Positions 9,884-20,147 of a stretch of 64,000 nt of DNA are shown in pieces. The translations under genes were made by a program, and so were the position numbers. Within the stretch, counting starts at the first letter, position 1. Each line of letters begins with the position of its first letter. The stretch comes from Nesterenkonia halophila. Its GTDB lineage: Bacteria; Actinomycetota; Actinomycetes; Actinomycetales; Micrococcaceae. Where the stretch lies: positions 1 through 64,000 of the forward strand of contig NZ_WIAX01000012.1 of the NCBI RefSeq assembly GCF_009467795.1. The letters are read 5' to 3'. The notes beneath the pieces are model-generated. The model was not told the DNA's origin. It was given only the letters and a program-made list of their open reading frames with translations, and did not search any database.

Positions 9884-10582
9884 GTGGTCCAGGCCTCGCA
9901 TGATTCCGTCCTCGATCATCTGGGTCGGCGCATCGCCGGCGGGGAGCTCGTCCCCGGCACAGTGCTGACGCTGGCCGATCTCGAGGCCGAGTACGGCGTC
10001 TCGCGCACTGTGGTGCGCGAGGCGGTCCGCGTGCTCGAGGCCAAAGCGATGCTCAGCTCCAAACGGCGGGTGGGGATCACCGTCAGCCCGATGAGCCGGT
10101 GGAGCATGCTCGACCCCGAGCTCATCCGCTGGCGGCTGACCAGTTCCGCCCGCGCCCGGCAGATCGTGGCGCTGACCGAGCTGCGCCTGGCCGTCGAGCC
10201 GATCGCCGCGCGGCTGGCCGCGCTGCGCGCCTCGGAGGACCAGCGCGCCGAGATCGGCCGGCTGGCCGACGAGCTGCGCCGCCTCGGCGCCGAGCACCAC
10301 GGCGACTCCGAGGAGTATCTCGCCGCCGACATCGCCTTCCACGACGTGCTGCTGCGGGCCGGCGGGAATCTGATGCTCACCGCGATCCAGAGCCCCATCG
10401 CCGAGGTCATCACCGGCCGGCACACCGCGGGGCTGACTCCGGCCGAGCCGGTCCACCAGGCGCTGCACAACCACGTCGAGGCCGCCGCGGCCATCGTGCG
10501 CGGTGATGCGGACGCGGCCGAGCGGCATGTGCGCGGCTACGTCGAGGCCATCCTCGACGAGGTGCGCAGCGTGCCGGAGTGA
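9884..10582 (+). CDS. FadR-subfamily GntR transcriptional regulator
   Basis: 232 residues from GTG 9884. A winged-helix domain (about residues 8-75, with helix V-S-R-T-V-V-R-E-A-V-R) is followed by an FCD ligand domain whose metal-binding histidines fit H-D at about residue 152 and later H residues. GGAAGAAGG lies just before the GTG. An upstream ATG at 9836 would add 16 residues but lacks a good ribosome site. It is divergent from gntP and next to the 2-hydroxyacid dehydrogenase and kinase, so it is probably the local repressor sensing a sugar acid. Confidence 0.85.
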   Translation: MVQASHDSVLDHLGRRIAGGELVPGTVLTLADLEAEYGVSRTVVREAVRVLEAKAMLSSKRRVGITVSPMSRWSMLDPELIRWRLTSSARARQIVALTELRLAVEPIAARLAALRASEDQRAEIGRLADELRRLGAEHHGDSEEYLAADIAFHDVLLRAGGNLMLTAIQSPIAEVITGRHTAGLTPAEPVHQALHNHVEAAAAIVRGDADAAERHVRGYVEAILDEVRSVPE

Positions 10583-10607
10583 CCGCGAGCAGGCCGACCC
10601 CGGCGGA

Positions 10608-11630
10608 TCAGACCACGCGGTCGGGCCCGGGCCGGCCGGCGAGCTCGGCGAGCAGGTTCTCCACGGCCATCGTGCCCATCCGCTCCACCGCCTCGGCAGT
10701 GTGCGCCCCGGCGTGCGGAGTGGTCACCGTGCGCTCATGTCCGACCAGCACCGACTCCGTCGGCGGTTCGACGGCGTAGGCGTCCAGCCCCACGCCGTGC
10801 AGCGTGCCGGCGTCCAGGGCCTCGCGCGCGGCCTGCTCGTCCAGCAGTCCCCCGCGGGCGGTGTTGATCACGATCGCGTCGTCTCCCAGCAGCGCCAGCC
10901 GGCGCGCGTCGAGCAGATGTCGGGTCGACTCCAGCAGCGGCACATGGAGGCTGACCACGCCGCTGCGGCGGCAGAGCTCGTCCAGTCCGACGGGGGTCGC
11001 CCCGTCGGCGGCGATGTCGTCGTCGGGCCGTCCGGGGTCGTGGGCCAGCACCTCCATGCCCAGCCCGGCGGCCGCGGCGGCCACCCGGCGTCCGATCGCC
11101 CCGAAGCCGACCAGCCCCAGCGTCCGACCGGAGAGCTCCAGCCCGGCCCCGCGCGGCCAGCCGCCCGCCCGCACTCCGGCGTCGAGTCGCGGGATCTCGC
11201 GGGCGACGGCGAACATCAGCCCGACGGCGAGCTCGGCCACCGCCTGCGCGTTGGAGCCCGGGGCGTTGGTCACCCGGACGCCGCGCCGCCGCGCGGCCTC
11301 GAGGTCGACGCGGTCGGTGCCCACGCCGTAGCGAGCCACCACCTGCAGCGCGGGCGCGGCGTCCAGGACTTCGGCAGTGACGTCGTCGAGGCCGGCGAGG
11401 AGGCCGCGCACTCCCCCGCCGTCCGGCGACGACGGCGCCAGCGAACCGAGCAGCTCGACCAGCTCCTCGGCGCTCAGCGGCCGGCCGTGCGGATTGAGCA
11501 CCGGCTCGACGCCGGCCGCGCGCAGCCTGCGCAGCGGCGCGGCGTCGGGGTCGCGGCACAGCGAGGTGGGGGTGATCAGCACTCGACGAGTCGTCGCGGA
11601 CTCCTCGGGGGCGGCGGGCGTGTCGGACAT
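10608..11630 (-). CDS. D-isomer-specific 2-hydroxyacid dehydrogenase
   Basis: 340 residues. The Rossmann motif G-F-G-A-I-G is at residues 175-180. The catalytic triad is R259 (N-T-A-R-G), E288 and H306 (T-P-H-A-G-A-H), all intact. The family includes phosphoglycerate, glyoxylate and 2-ketogluconate reductases. Because it lies 21 bp downstream of a gluconokinase-like gene, reduction of a 2-keto sugar acid is the most likely role, but this is inference from context. AGGAGGAGG precedes the ATG. It converges with the regulator gene, 25 bp apart. Confidence 0.8.
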   Translation of the reverse strand: MSDTPAAPEESATTRRVLITPTSLCRDPDAAPLRRLRAAGVEPVLNPHGRPLSAEELVELLGSLAPSSPDGGGVRGLLAGLDDVTAEVLDAAPALQVVARYGVGTDRVDLEAARRRGVRVTNAPGSNAQAVAELAVGLMFAVAREIPRLDAGVRAGGWPRGAGLELSGRTLGLVGFGAIGRRVAAAAAGLGMEVLAHDPGRPDDDIAADGATPVGLDELCRRSGVVSLHVPLLESTRHLLDARRLALLGDDAIVINTARGGLLDEQAAREALDAGTLHGVGLDAYAVEPPTESVLVGHERTVTTPHAGAHTAEAVERMGTMAVENLLAELAGRPGPDRVV

Positions 11631-11651
11631 CGGGTCCTCCTCCTGGGGCGG

Positions 11652-13097
11652 TCAGTACCGGCTGCGGACGTCCTGGCCGGGCATGGTGCGGGCGTAGGCG
11701 TCCAGATACCGCTCGAACTCACCCGCGTGGTAGGCGGTGCGCCGCGAGTCCGGAGCGACGATCTCCCGGTCGGTCTCGGTCAGCGCCGGCTGCCGCGGAC
11801 TGAGGCCCGCGGCGCGCAGCGCGGTCTTCACCGCCCCGGCGATGGAGCTGTGCTGCAGCGCGGAGAGCTCCATCTCCCTGCCGAAGACGTCGGCGGTCAG
11901 CTGCGTCCAGAAGGGCGAGGACAGCACCCCGCCGGAGAGGATGATCCGGCGAGGCTCGCCGTTGAGGGCCACCAGCTCGCGATAGCAGTGGTAGAGCGAA
12001 TAGACGACGCCGTGCAGCACCGCCTGGTACATGTCCATCCGGCCGTGCCGCGGATGCAGCTCGAGGAAGCCGCCGCGACGCTGATCCTGCCACCCGGGGC
12101 AGCGCTCTCCGAAGAGGAAGGGCATGAACAGCGGCATGTCCCGTTCGACGGCGCTGAGCTTGGGCTCCAGCGTCTCGAAGGTCATGCCGCCGCCGAAGAG
12201 CTGGTCCTTGGCCCAGTCGACGCAGTTGGTGCAGCCCGACGCTGCCGCGCCGGAGAGCCATCCGGTGGTCGAGCGGTAGGCCCAGGTGCTCATCCGCGGC
12301 GAGAGGGCCGGTTCGACGCCGGCCAGCCGCAGGGCCCCGGAGGTGCCCATCGAGAAGGTCATGTCGCCGGCGGCGGTGGCGTCGCTGCCCACCTGGTTCA
12401 GCGCCCCGTCGGGGCCGGGGATCTGCACCGGCGTGCCGGCGGCGACGCCGAGCAGGCTGGCCGCCTCGGCGGTCAGCTCGGCGGAGACGTCGGCGTCGAC
12501 GAGCTCGGGCAGTGCGACGCCGTCGAGGCCGAGGCGAGCGAGGACGTCGGCGTCCCAGTCGTCGTGGGCGGTGGAGAGCAGGCCGGTGCCGGAGGCCTGC
12601 GCCCGCGAGGTCCACCGACGGCCGGTCAGTCGGGCGAAGGTGTAGCTGTTCTGGTCCATGGCCAGCCGGCCGGACACGTCCATCCCCTGGCTGCGCAGCA
12701 GCATCAGCTTGAAGGCCGGGTAGATGGCGTTGACCATGCAGCCGGTGCGCTCGTAGAACCAACGGGTGAAGTCCTCGTCGGCGCGCAGCCGGGCGCAGAG
12801 GTCCTGGGCTCCGGTGTAGGGCCACTCCTGCACCCCGGTGATCGGGCTCAGGTCCGGCTCGCGCAGCGTCATCCCGTGCCAGGTCCCGGAGAGGGCGACC
12901 CGGTCGACGCGCCGGCCCGCGGCCGCCTCGGCGCCGAGCTGGACCAGCTGGGTGAAGATGCTCTCCGCGTCGCGGATGGAGGCGTCCTCGCCGCCGATCA
13001 CGAAGCGGCGGGTCCGCACCGAGACCTCCTGGGTCTCAGTGTCGAAGAGCATCGTCTTCGCGGAGGTCGTGCTCGCCTCCAGGGCCAGGATGATCAT
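11652..13097 (-). CDS. gntK: FGGY-family carbohydrate kinase, probable gluconokinase
   Basis: 481 residues from ATG 13097, preceded by GGAAGGCGAG. The N-terminal ATP/substrate domain begins I-I-L-A-L-E-A-S-T-T-S-A-K-T. S-G-T-W-H-G-M-T-L near residues 80-88 and the C-terminal L-S-G-G-V-L-S-S-P-F-W segment fit gluconokinase/xylulokinase members of the FGGY family. With GntP and the sugar-acid dehydrogenases nearby, gluconate phosphorylation feeding the pentose phosphate pathway is the best reading. Xylulokinase or another acid-sugar kinase cannot be excluded. The frame stays open upstream of the ATG, but that stretch is low-complexity arginine-rich. Confidence 0.78.
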   Translation of the reverse strand: MIILALEASTTSAKTMLFDTETQEVSVRTRRFVIGGEDASIRDAESIFTQLVQLGAEAAAGRRVDRVALSGTWHGMTLREPDLSPITGVQEWPYTGAQDLCARLRADEDFTRWFYERTGCMVNAIYPAFKLMLLRSQGMDVSGRLAMDQNSYTFARLTGRRWTSRAQASGTGLLSTAHDDWDADVLARLGLDGVALPELVDADVSAELTAEAASLLGVAAGTPVQIPGPDGALNQVGSDATAAGDMTFSMGTSGALRLAGVEPALSPRMSTWAYRSTTGWLSGAAASGCTNCVDWAKDQLFGGGMTFETLEPKLSAVERDMPLFMPFLFGERCPGWQDQRRGGFLELHPRHGRMDMYQAVLHGVVYSLYHCYRELVALNGEPRRIILSGGVLSSPFWTQLTADVFGREMELSALQHSSIAGAVKTALRAAGLSPRQPALTETDREIVAPDSRRTAYHAGEFERYLDAYARTMPGQDVRSRY

Positions 13098-13262
13098 CTC
13101 TCGCCTTCCGTCGTCCGGCTTGACGACGTGCCGGCGGACCGCCGCAGGTCGGCGGTCCCGCAGGCCGGGCTGAGCACGCCGTCGGGCTTCGGGCGGACTC
13201 GGCCGAGGCCCGGCGCCGTCCGAATATCCGGATCGTCGACGCCGACGGGGAGCCGCCCGCGG

Positions 13263-13282
13263 TAATGATATGACTTTTGCCG
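13263..13282 (-). promoter_or_regulatory. Candidate operator shared with gntP
   Basis: Minus strand reads CGGCAAAAGTCATATCATTA. The core GGCAAAA plus GTCATATC is also found upstream of gntP with four extra bases between the halves. It lies in the only A/T-rich patch of this intergenic region. It is the probable binding site of the adjacent FadR-type regulator or part of the kinase promoter. Confidence 0.4.
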
Positions 13283-13392
13283 CACCGCCGGCGAGCCTCC
13301 GCGTCCATGTGACGCCGACGACGTCATGCGCCCGTCCCGGCACCGTCCGGCACCGCTCGGCGCGCGGTGGGCGGCAGCGCGCCGGACGCGCC

Positions 13393-13425
13393 GAGGCCCC
13401 GGCGGAGCGGATCCGCCGGGGCCTC
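13393..13425 (-). terminator. Terminator hairpin after glpK
   Basis: A perfect 14-bp stem (13393-13406 with 13412-13425, GAGGCCCCGGCGGA) closes a 5-nt loop, starting about 65 bp after the glpK stop. There is no U-tract. Its strength and position support transcription termination of the glycerol genes. Confidence 0.7.
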
Positions 13426-13491
13426 GTGCCGCCCGGAGCTCGTTCTGTCGGACGCTCGTGCCGGCCGGGCGTCGCCGCCGCGGCCGCAGCC

Positions 13492-15051
<1,560 letters not shown>

Positions 15052-15165
15052 CGGTGACTTCCTTCCTGATCACGGACGTGTCGGTGAGAGTGGACGGGGG
15101 TGAGTGGCGTCGTGGACGGTCATGTCGGACGGCCGCGCCGGCGACCGCCGCCCGGCCGGAGGGGC

Positions 15166-15909
15166 TCAGGCCGCGCCGGCGCCGAGCAGCGGGAAGATCT
15201 GCACGGAGGCGCCGGCCAGCAGCGCGCCGACGACCGGCCCGGCGATCGGGACCCAGGCGTAGGACCAGTCGCTGGAGCCCTTGTGCCGGATGGGCAGGAT
15301 CGCGTGGGCCAGGCGCGGACCGAGGTCGCGGGCGGGGTTGATCGCGTAGCCGGTCGGTCCGCCGAGCGAGGCGCCGATGGCGAGGACGACCAGCGCCACC
15401 GCCAGGGGCCCGAGCTCGGCGGGCGTCTCGCCCATCATCAGCACCAGCAGCACCAGCACATAGGTGCCGATGATCTCGGTGACGGTGTTCCAGCCGTAGG
15501 AGCGCTTCTCCGGGCCGGTGGAGAAGGTGCCCAGGATCGCCGCCGGGTCGGTCTCGTCGTCGTAGTGCTTCTTATAGGCCAGCCAGGCGACGACGGCGCC
15601 GAGGAAGGCGCCGATCAGCTCGGCGGCGAAGTAGGCCAGGGTGTTCGGCAGAGTCACCGCGACGCCCGGAGCGTACTCCTCCGCGCCGGAGGCCAGCAGC
15701 CCCACGGTCACCGCGGGGTTGATGTGCGCGCCGGAGGCGTAGGCGACGTAGACGCCGCAGAAGACGCCGAGCCCCCAGCCGAAGTTGATCAGCAGCCAGC
15801 CGCCGCCGTTGCCCTTGGTGCCTGACAGCACCACATTGGCCACCACTCCGGCGCCCAGCAGGACGAGCGTCGCGGTGCCCATGATCTCGAAGAGGAAGAT
15901 GGTTCCCAC
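15166..15909 (-). CDS. glpF: Glycerol facilitator, MIP/aquaporin family
   Basis: 247-residue channel with six hydrophobic segments and two re-entrant NPA loops: H-I-N-P-A-V-T at residues 62-68 and A-I-N-P-A-R-D near residue 196. The aspartate after the second NPA-R is typical of aquaglyceroporins. It passes glycerol across the cytoplasmic membrane. The start is GTG with AAGGAG about 10 nt upstream. It lies between glpD (86 bp upstream) and glpK (114 bp downstream), all on one strand. Confidence 0.93.
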   Translation of the reverse strand: MGTIFLFEIMGTATLVLLGAGVVANVVLSGTKGNGGGWLLINFGWGLGVFCGVYVAYASGAHINPAVTVGLLASGAEEYAPGVAVTLPNTLAYFAAELIGAFLGAVVAWLAYKKHYDDETDPAAILGTFSTGPEKRSYGWNTVTEIIGTYVLVLLVLMMGETPAELGPLAVALVVLAIGASLGGPTGYAINPARDLGPRLAHAILPIRHKGSSDWSYAWVPIAGPVVGALLAGASVQIFPLLGAGAA

Positions 15910-15995
15910 AGGTCAGACTCCTTCGTCTCGTGGTATGTCGGCCTGGTCCGCGTCCGACCCCTCCGGGCCGGACGCGGACTCCCGGGACTGAGGAG

Positions 15996-17804
15996 TCAGT
16001 CGGCCCGTCCGGTCGGTTCGGAGGCTCCCCAGGAGCCCCATGTCGCCCAGGTGGCCGGGATCGTGTCGGCCAGCAGGGCGGCGGCCTCCGCATCGCTGTC
16101 CGAGGTCTCGGCGGCGAGCAGGGCCTCGACGTGGCTGGTCCAGGAGCGACGCTCATGCTCCTGACGCTCCTCGTCCCAGCCCAGCGGGCCGGCGACGAGG
16201 GCGATCACCTCGTCCATGGCGCCGAGCCCGCGGTCGCGGACCTCGTGGACGATGCGCGTGCGGCGTTCGAACAGGTCTTCCAGATGCATACCTCCCTCCT
16301 GCTCTGCGGCGTAGCGGATCTCGGCCCGCAGGTAGCCCGGGGCGTGCTCCAGCGGCTCGAGGAGGTCGGGCTGCTCCTCGGCCGGAGCCAGCACCTCGCC
16401 CAGCAGGCTGCCGTAGCGGCGCAGCAGCCGGCGGACGCGCTCGACGTCCAGACCGCGCTCGGCGGCGATCTCCTCGACGCGCCCGGCCCACTCGCCGAAG
16501 CCCTGGCCGCCGAGCAGCGGCATGACCTCGGTCAGGCTCTGCCGGTGGGAGAACCGATCCTGGGCGGCGAAGTCGACGGCGTCCTCGGCCATCACCCGAT
16601 AGGTGGTCAGCTTGCCGCCGGCGACGGCGGTCAGCCCCGGGGCGAGGCGCTTGACGGTGTGCTCGCGGGAGACTTTGGCGCTGCCGCCGCCGTCGCCCTT
16701 CTCCTCCGGCTGCAGCAGCGGGCGCAGTCCGGCCCAGGTCCCGATGATGTCCTCACGGGTCAGGTCGGTCTGCAGGATGGCGTTGGCGTGCTCAAGCACG
16801 TAGTCGATGTCGCTGCTGGTCGGGGCCGGCACGTCGACGTTCTCGTGCCAAGCGGTGTCCGTGGTGCCGATCGCCCAGCAGTCCTCCTGCGGGATGAGGA
16901 AGAGCACCGACTTCTCAGTCTGGCTGATCACGCCGACGTGGTCCTCGGCGGCGATGCGGTCCTTGGGCACGGTGATATGGATGCCCTTGGAGGCCAGGAC
17001 CTTCAGACCGGCGTCGGCCTCGGCGGCGTCCTGCTGCTGCTCGGTCCACACCCCGGCGGCGATGATCGTCTCCTTCGCCCGGACCTCCAGCGACCGGCCG
17101 GTCTCCAGGTCCCTCAGCCGCGCGCCGACGACCGGCGACTCGCCAGTGTCCGCGCCGGCTGCGGCGGCGTCGTCGTGGACGTAGGACTCGACGGCGGTGC
17201 GCGTGGCCACCGCGGCGCCGAGGCTCTGCGCCGAACGCGCCAGCGTCATGACCAGACGGGCGTCGTCGACCTGGGCGTCGAAGTACTCCAGGGCGCCGAC
17301 GAAGGTGTCATGGTCGAGTCCGGCGAAGCGCCGGCGCAGCCGGCTGCGCGAGAGGTGCTTGTGGAAGGGCACGGCGCGCTTCTCCCCCGGCCGCACCGAC
17401 ATCGCGTCATAGAGCGAGACGCCCGAGCCGATGAAGGCCCGGTCGACCAGCGGGGTCTTGAAGGGGAAGACGAAGGGCAGCGAGCGGACCAGATGCGGCG
17501 CGGTGCGCTTCAGCAGCAGGTCACGCTCGCGCAGCGCCTCGGCGACGAGCTTGAAGTCCATCATCTGCAGGTAGCGGAGTCCGCCGTGGACCAGCTTGGA
17601 GGAGCGCGAGGAGGTGCCCTGGCCCAGATCCTGGGCCTCGACCAGCCCCACGCGGAGCCCTCGGGTGGCGGCGTCGAAGGCCGCGGCCGCTCCCACGACC
17701 CCTCCTCCGACCACGAGCACGTCGAGGGGTTCGCCCTCGACCGTGCCTGCGAACTCGTCCAGGGCACGGGTGCGCGCCTCCGGGTTCAGGGGTTCAGCCT
17801 TCAC
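15996..17804 (-). CDS. glpD: Glycerol-3-phosphate dehydrogenase, FAD-dependent
   Basis: 602 residues, the usual size of GlpD/GlpA. The dinucleotide motif G-G-G-V-V-G is near residues 33-38, S-S-R-S-S-K-L-V-H-G-G-L-R-Y-L is the FAD/substrate segment, and a C-terminal GlpD helical domain covers the last 130 residues. It oxidises glycerol 3-phosphate to DHAP at the membrane and feeds electrons to quinone. GTG start with GAAAGG about 8 nt upstream. It is the first gene of the glp group, divergent from a SorC-type regulator whose likely operator lies about 75 bp upstream. Confidence 0.94.
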   Translation of the reverse strand: MKAEPLNPEARTRALDEFAGTVEGEPLDVLVVGGGVVGAAAAFDAATRGLRVGLVEAQDLGQGTSSRSSKLVHGGLRYLQMMDFKLVAEALRERDLLLKRTAPHLVRSLPFVFPFKTPLVDRAFIGSGVSLYDAMSVRPGEKRAVPFHKHLSRSRLRRRFAGLDHDTFVGALEYFDAQVDDARLVMTLARSAQSLGAAVATRTAVESYVHDDAAAAGADTGESPVVGARLRDLETGRSLEVRAKETIIAAGVWTEQQQDAAEADAGLKVLASKGIHITVPKDRIAAEDHVGVISQTEKSVLFLIPQEDCWAIGTTDTAWHENVDVPAPTSSDIDYVLEHANAILQTDLTREDIIGTWAGLRPLLQPEEKGDGGGSAKVSREHTVKRLAPGLTAVAGGKLTTYRVMAEDAVDFAAQDRFSHRQSLTEVMPLLGGQGFGEWAGRVEEIAAERGLDVERVRRLLRRYGSLLGEVLAPAEEQPDLLEPLEHAPGYLRAEIRYAAEQEGGMHLEDLFERRTRIVHEVRDRGLGAMDEVIALVAGPLGWDEERQEHERRSWTSHVEALLAAETSDSDAEAAALLADTIPATWATWGSWGASEPTGRAD

Positions 17805-17875
17805 GTCATCGGCCTTTCTGCGGGACGCCTGTGTTACGTGATCCCCATCTCACGCCCTGGAGCCCATATTCTCAA

Positions 17876-17902
17876 CATCTGTGCACGAACGTGCACTAGA
17901 TG
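17876..17902. promoter_or_regulatory. Likely operator of the SorC-type regulator
   Basis: An interrupted palindrome lies between glpD and the regulator gene. Core arms GTGCACG (17881-17887) and CGTGCAC (17890-17896) flank AA. Outer arms CATCT (17876-17880) and AGATG (17898-17902) extend it with a small asymmetry. A palindrome of this size in a divergent promoter fits autoregulation and glp control, but the ligand is unknown. Confidence 0.6.
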
Positions 17903-17918
17903 GGGGATACTGGATCTC

Positions 17919-18893
17919 ATGCGCACATCCTTCCGCGAGAAGGCGGAGTACCACGCTGCACAGATGTACTATGCCGAGAATCGCACGATGGAGTCCATCG
18001 CCGGCGAACTCGGCATCTCCCGCTCGACGGTCTCGCGGCTGCTCGCCGAGGCCCGCGACCAGGGCATCGTGCGGATCTCGCTGCATCCGCCCATCGAGCG
18101 CCCCAGCGCGCTGGAGCACCTGATCAGCGAACGCCACGGGGTCGCCGCCCACGTCGCCTCCTCCACCCCCGAGACCGAACCCTCCCAGCGGCGCGACGCC
18201 GTCGCCGTGCTGGCTGCCGAGGTGCTCGACGCCCTGGTCCGTCCGGATGCGGTGATCGGCGTCGCCTGGGGCCAGACGATGACTTCGGTGGTGACGCGCC
18301 TGCCGCGGCGCCCGGTGCGCAATGTCGAGGTCGTCCAGCTCAACGGGGCGGTGAACTCGCAGCCCGAGGGAACCAGCGTCGGGCTCGGCACCGGGATGAG
18401 CGTGGTGGAGAACTTCGCCCGAGCCTTCGACGCGCGGGCGCACGTCTTCGCCGTGCCGGCGTTCTTCGACTACGAGGAGACCAAGGAGGCGCTGTGGCGG
18501 GAGCGCTCGACGCTGCGCGTGCTGGATCTTCACCATCGGGCGACAGTCGCGGTCTTCGGCGTGGGCACCTTCGGCCAGGGCGCGCCGTCTCAGGTCTATG
18601 CCGGCGGATACCTCAGCCGCGAGGACATCGACGCACTCACCGCCGAGCGGGCGGTCGGCGATGTGTGCACCGTGTATCTGCGCGCCGACGGATCCTGGGA
18701 GGACATCGGGCTCAACCGGCGCAGCTCGGGACCGAGCCCCGATGCGCTGCGCGGGGTCCCGCGGCGGGTGTGCGTGGTCAACGGGCCGCAGAAGGTGCCG
18801 GCGCTGCGCGCGGCGCTGGCCGCCGGGCTGGTGACCGACCTGGTCATCGACCAGGTCTCGGCCGATCTGCTGGCCGGCTCCGCCGCCGGTTGA
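17919..18893 (+). CDS. SorC/DeoR-type sugar-binding transcriptional regulator
   Basis: 324 residues. The N-terminal helix-turn-helix (about residues 22-45, S-I-A-G-E-L-G-I-S-R-S-T-V-S-R-L) is followed by a SorC sugar-phosphate-binding domain of about 260 residues with the conserved G-V-A-W-G-Q-T motif near residue 111. Such proteins bind a phosphorylated sugar or polyol and act on the neighbouring operon. Here it is divergent from glpD-glpF-glpK, so glycerol 3-phosphate or DHAP is the likely effector (inference). The ATG follows a G-rich stretch. A 15-bp direct duplication spans its stop codon. Confidence 0.85.
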   Translation: MRTSFREKAEYHAAQMYYAENRTMESIAGELGISRSTVSRLLAEARDQGIVRISLHPPIERPSALEHLISERHGVAAHVASSTPETEPSQRRDAVAVLAAEVLDALVRPDAVIGVAWGQTMTSVVTRLPRRPVRNVEVVQLNGAVNSQPEGTSVGLGTGMSVVENFARAFDARAHVFAVPAFFDYEETKEALWRERSTLRVLDLHHRATVAVFGVGTFGQGAPSQVYAGGYLSREDIDALTAERAVGDVCTVYLRADGSWEDIGLNRRSSGPSPDALRGVPRRVCVVNGPQKVPALRAALAAGLVTDLVIDQVSADLLAGSAAG

Positions 18894-18922
18894 GCCCCGC
18901 GGCCTGCTGAGCCCTGCGGCCT
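18891..18922. repeat. 15-bp tandem duplication over a stop codon
   Basis: TGAGCCCCGCGGCCT (18891-18905) and TGAGCCCTGCGGCCT (18908-18922) differ at one base. The first copy begins with the regulator stop codon. It looks like a recent slippage or duplication event with no coding effect. Confidence 0.7.
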
Positions 18923-19112
18923 CCGCTCCCCTCCCCGGTCGCCGACGTCGTCGGGACGATCTCGCGCTGAGCTGAATCCGACGTGGTGCTGACATGCAGA
19001 CACCGTCCAGGGTGCGGCACTAGAGTCGGATATCGAAGACGTCGAGGGGCGGTCCTGCCGCTGTCGGACGGACGACCGACGTCGTCGCCTCGTCAGAGCC
19101 GAAGGAGCTGAG

Positions 19113-20102
19113 ATGTCCTCTGGACCGTCGATGGAGACCGAGTTCCCCACCGCGCGCGACGGTCGCGCCGCCGCGCATTCCGCGGAGGCCCCGGCGGCAT
19201 CCGAGGCCGACGGCGACGCGCGATCCGGCACCCAGCTGGCGCGCCGCGGCGACGACGACCGCGACCCCTACCAGCAGCTGTTCAACCAGCTGCAGGACAA
19301 CGCCGGCAAGAACGGATCCACCGGCGCGGTCCCGCGGATGATCGACATCCGACGCCAGCTCACCGAGTTCCAGCTGCACTATAAGTTCGGCATGGACGAG
19401 GTGCTGACCAAGATCAACGTCCTCCGCGAGGAGTTCGAGCACACGCGCGACTACTCCCCCATCGAGCACGTCAACTACCGGCTGAAGTCCCTGGACCGGA
19501 TCCTGGAGAAGGTCGACCGCTACGGCTGCGAGCCCACGCTGGAGGGCATCCGCGGGGCGATCCGCGACATCGCCGGCATCCGCATCACCTGTTCCTTCGT
19601 CTCCGACGCCTACTGGGTCGCCGAGATGCTCTGCTCCCAGCCGGATCTGCGCGTCGTCGAGGTCAAGGACTACATCCACCGGCCCAAGCCCAACGGGTAC
19701 AAGAGTCTGCACGTGATCGTGCAGGTGCCGGTCTTCCTCTCCAACCGCACCGAGTTCGTCTACGTGGAAGTGCAGATCCGCACTGTCGCGATGGACTTCT
19801 GGGCCTCGCTGGAGCACAAGATCTACTACACCTACGACGGCGAGGTCCCCGACGAGATCCTCGAGGAGCTCCACGACGCCGCGCAGAAGGCCGATGCTCT
19901 GGACCGGCAGATGGCCGAGATCCGCGACCGAGTCACCTCGCTGAAGGAGCAGGCGCCGACCTCCGGGCAGGGCGCCACCGGTCCGACGCCGGACGCCCAG
20001 GACCGCCCGGACAGCGGCCGCTGGTTCCCCGAGGCCGACGCCTCGCAGGCCTGGCGGTGGGAGGACATCGCCGCTCAGGCCTCCTCGTCCTCCGGCGACT
20101 GA
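19113..20102 (+). CDS. Small alarmone synthetase (GTP pyrophosphokinase, RelA/SpoT synthetase only)
   Basis: 329 residues with a single (p)ppGpp synthetase domain at about 95-245 and no HD hydrolase, TGS or ACT domain, so it is of the YjbM/YwaC (RelP/RelQ) type. Synthetase motifs include R-D-I-A-G-I-R (151-157), N-G-Y-K-S-L-H (194-200), V-E-V-Q-I-R-T (218-224) and L-E-H-K-I-Y-Y near 233-239. The first 50 residues are acidic and low complexity, and the last 45 look disordered. AAGGAG precedes the ATG. A TAGAGT near 19022-19027 could be its -10. It stands alone, so stress-induced alarmone synthesis is inferred from the family. Confidence 0.88.
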   Translation: MSSGPSMETEFPTARDGRAAAHSAEAPAASEADGDARSGTQLARRGDDDRDPYQQLFNQLQDNAGKNGSTGAVPRMIDIRRQLTEFQLHYKFGMDEVLTKINVLREEFEHTRDYSPIEHVNYRLKSLDRILEKVDRYGCEPTLEGIRGAIRDIAGIRITCSFVSDAYWVAEMLCSQPDLRVVEVKDYIHRPKPNGYKSLHVIVQVPVFLSNRTEFVYVEVQIRTVAMDFWASLEHKIYYTYDGEVPDEILEELHDAAQKADALDRQMAEIRDRVTSLKEQAPTSGQGATGPTPDAQDRPDSGRWFPEADASQAWRWEDIAAQASSSSGD

Positions 20103-20147
20103 CCCGCCGGCCGCCAGTCCGCGGCGCAGGCACCGCGCAGGGGCGGC

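Larger units (their letters stand above)
13098..13491. other. Intergenic region between glpK and the FGGY kinase gene
   Basis: About 390 bp without a credible gene. It contains a strong hairpin at 13393-13425 just after glpK and an A/T-richer patch at 13261-13282. On the minus strand that patch reads GGCAAAAGTCATATC, matching the gntP upstream element, and sits about 165 bp before the kinase ATG. The rest shows no recognisable feature. Confidence 0.55.
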
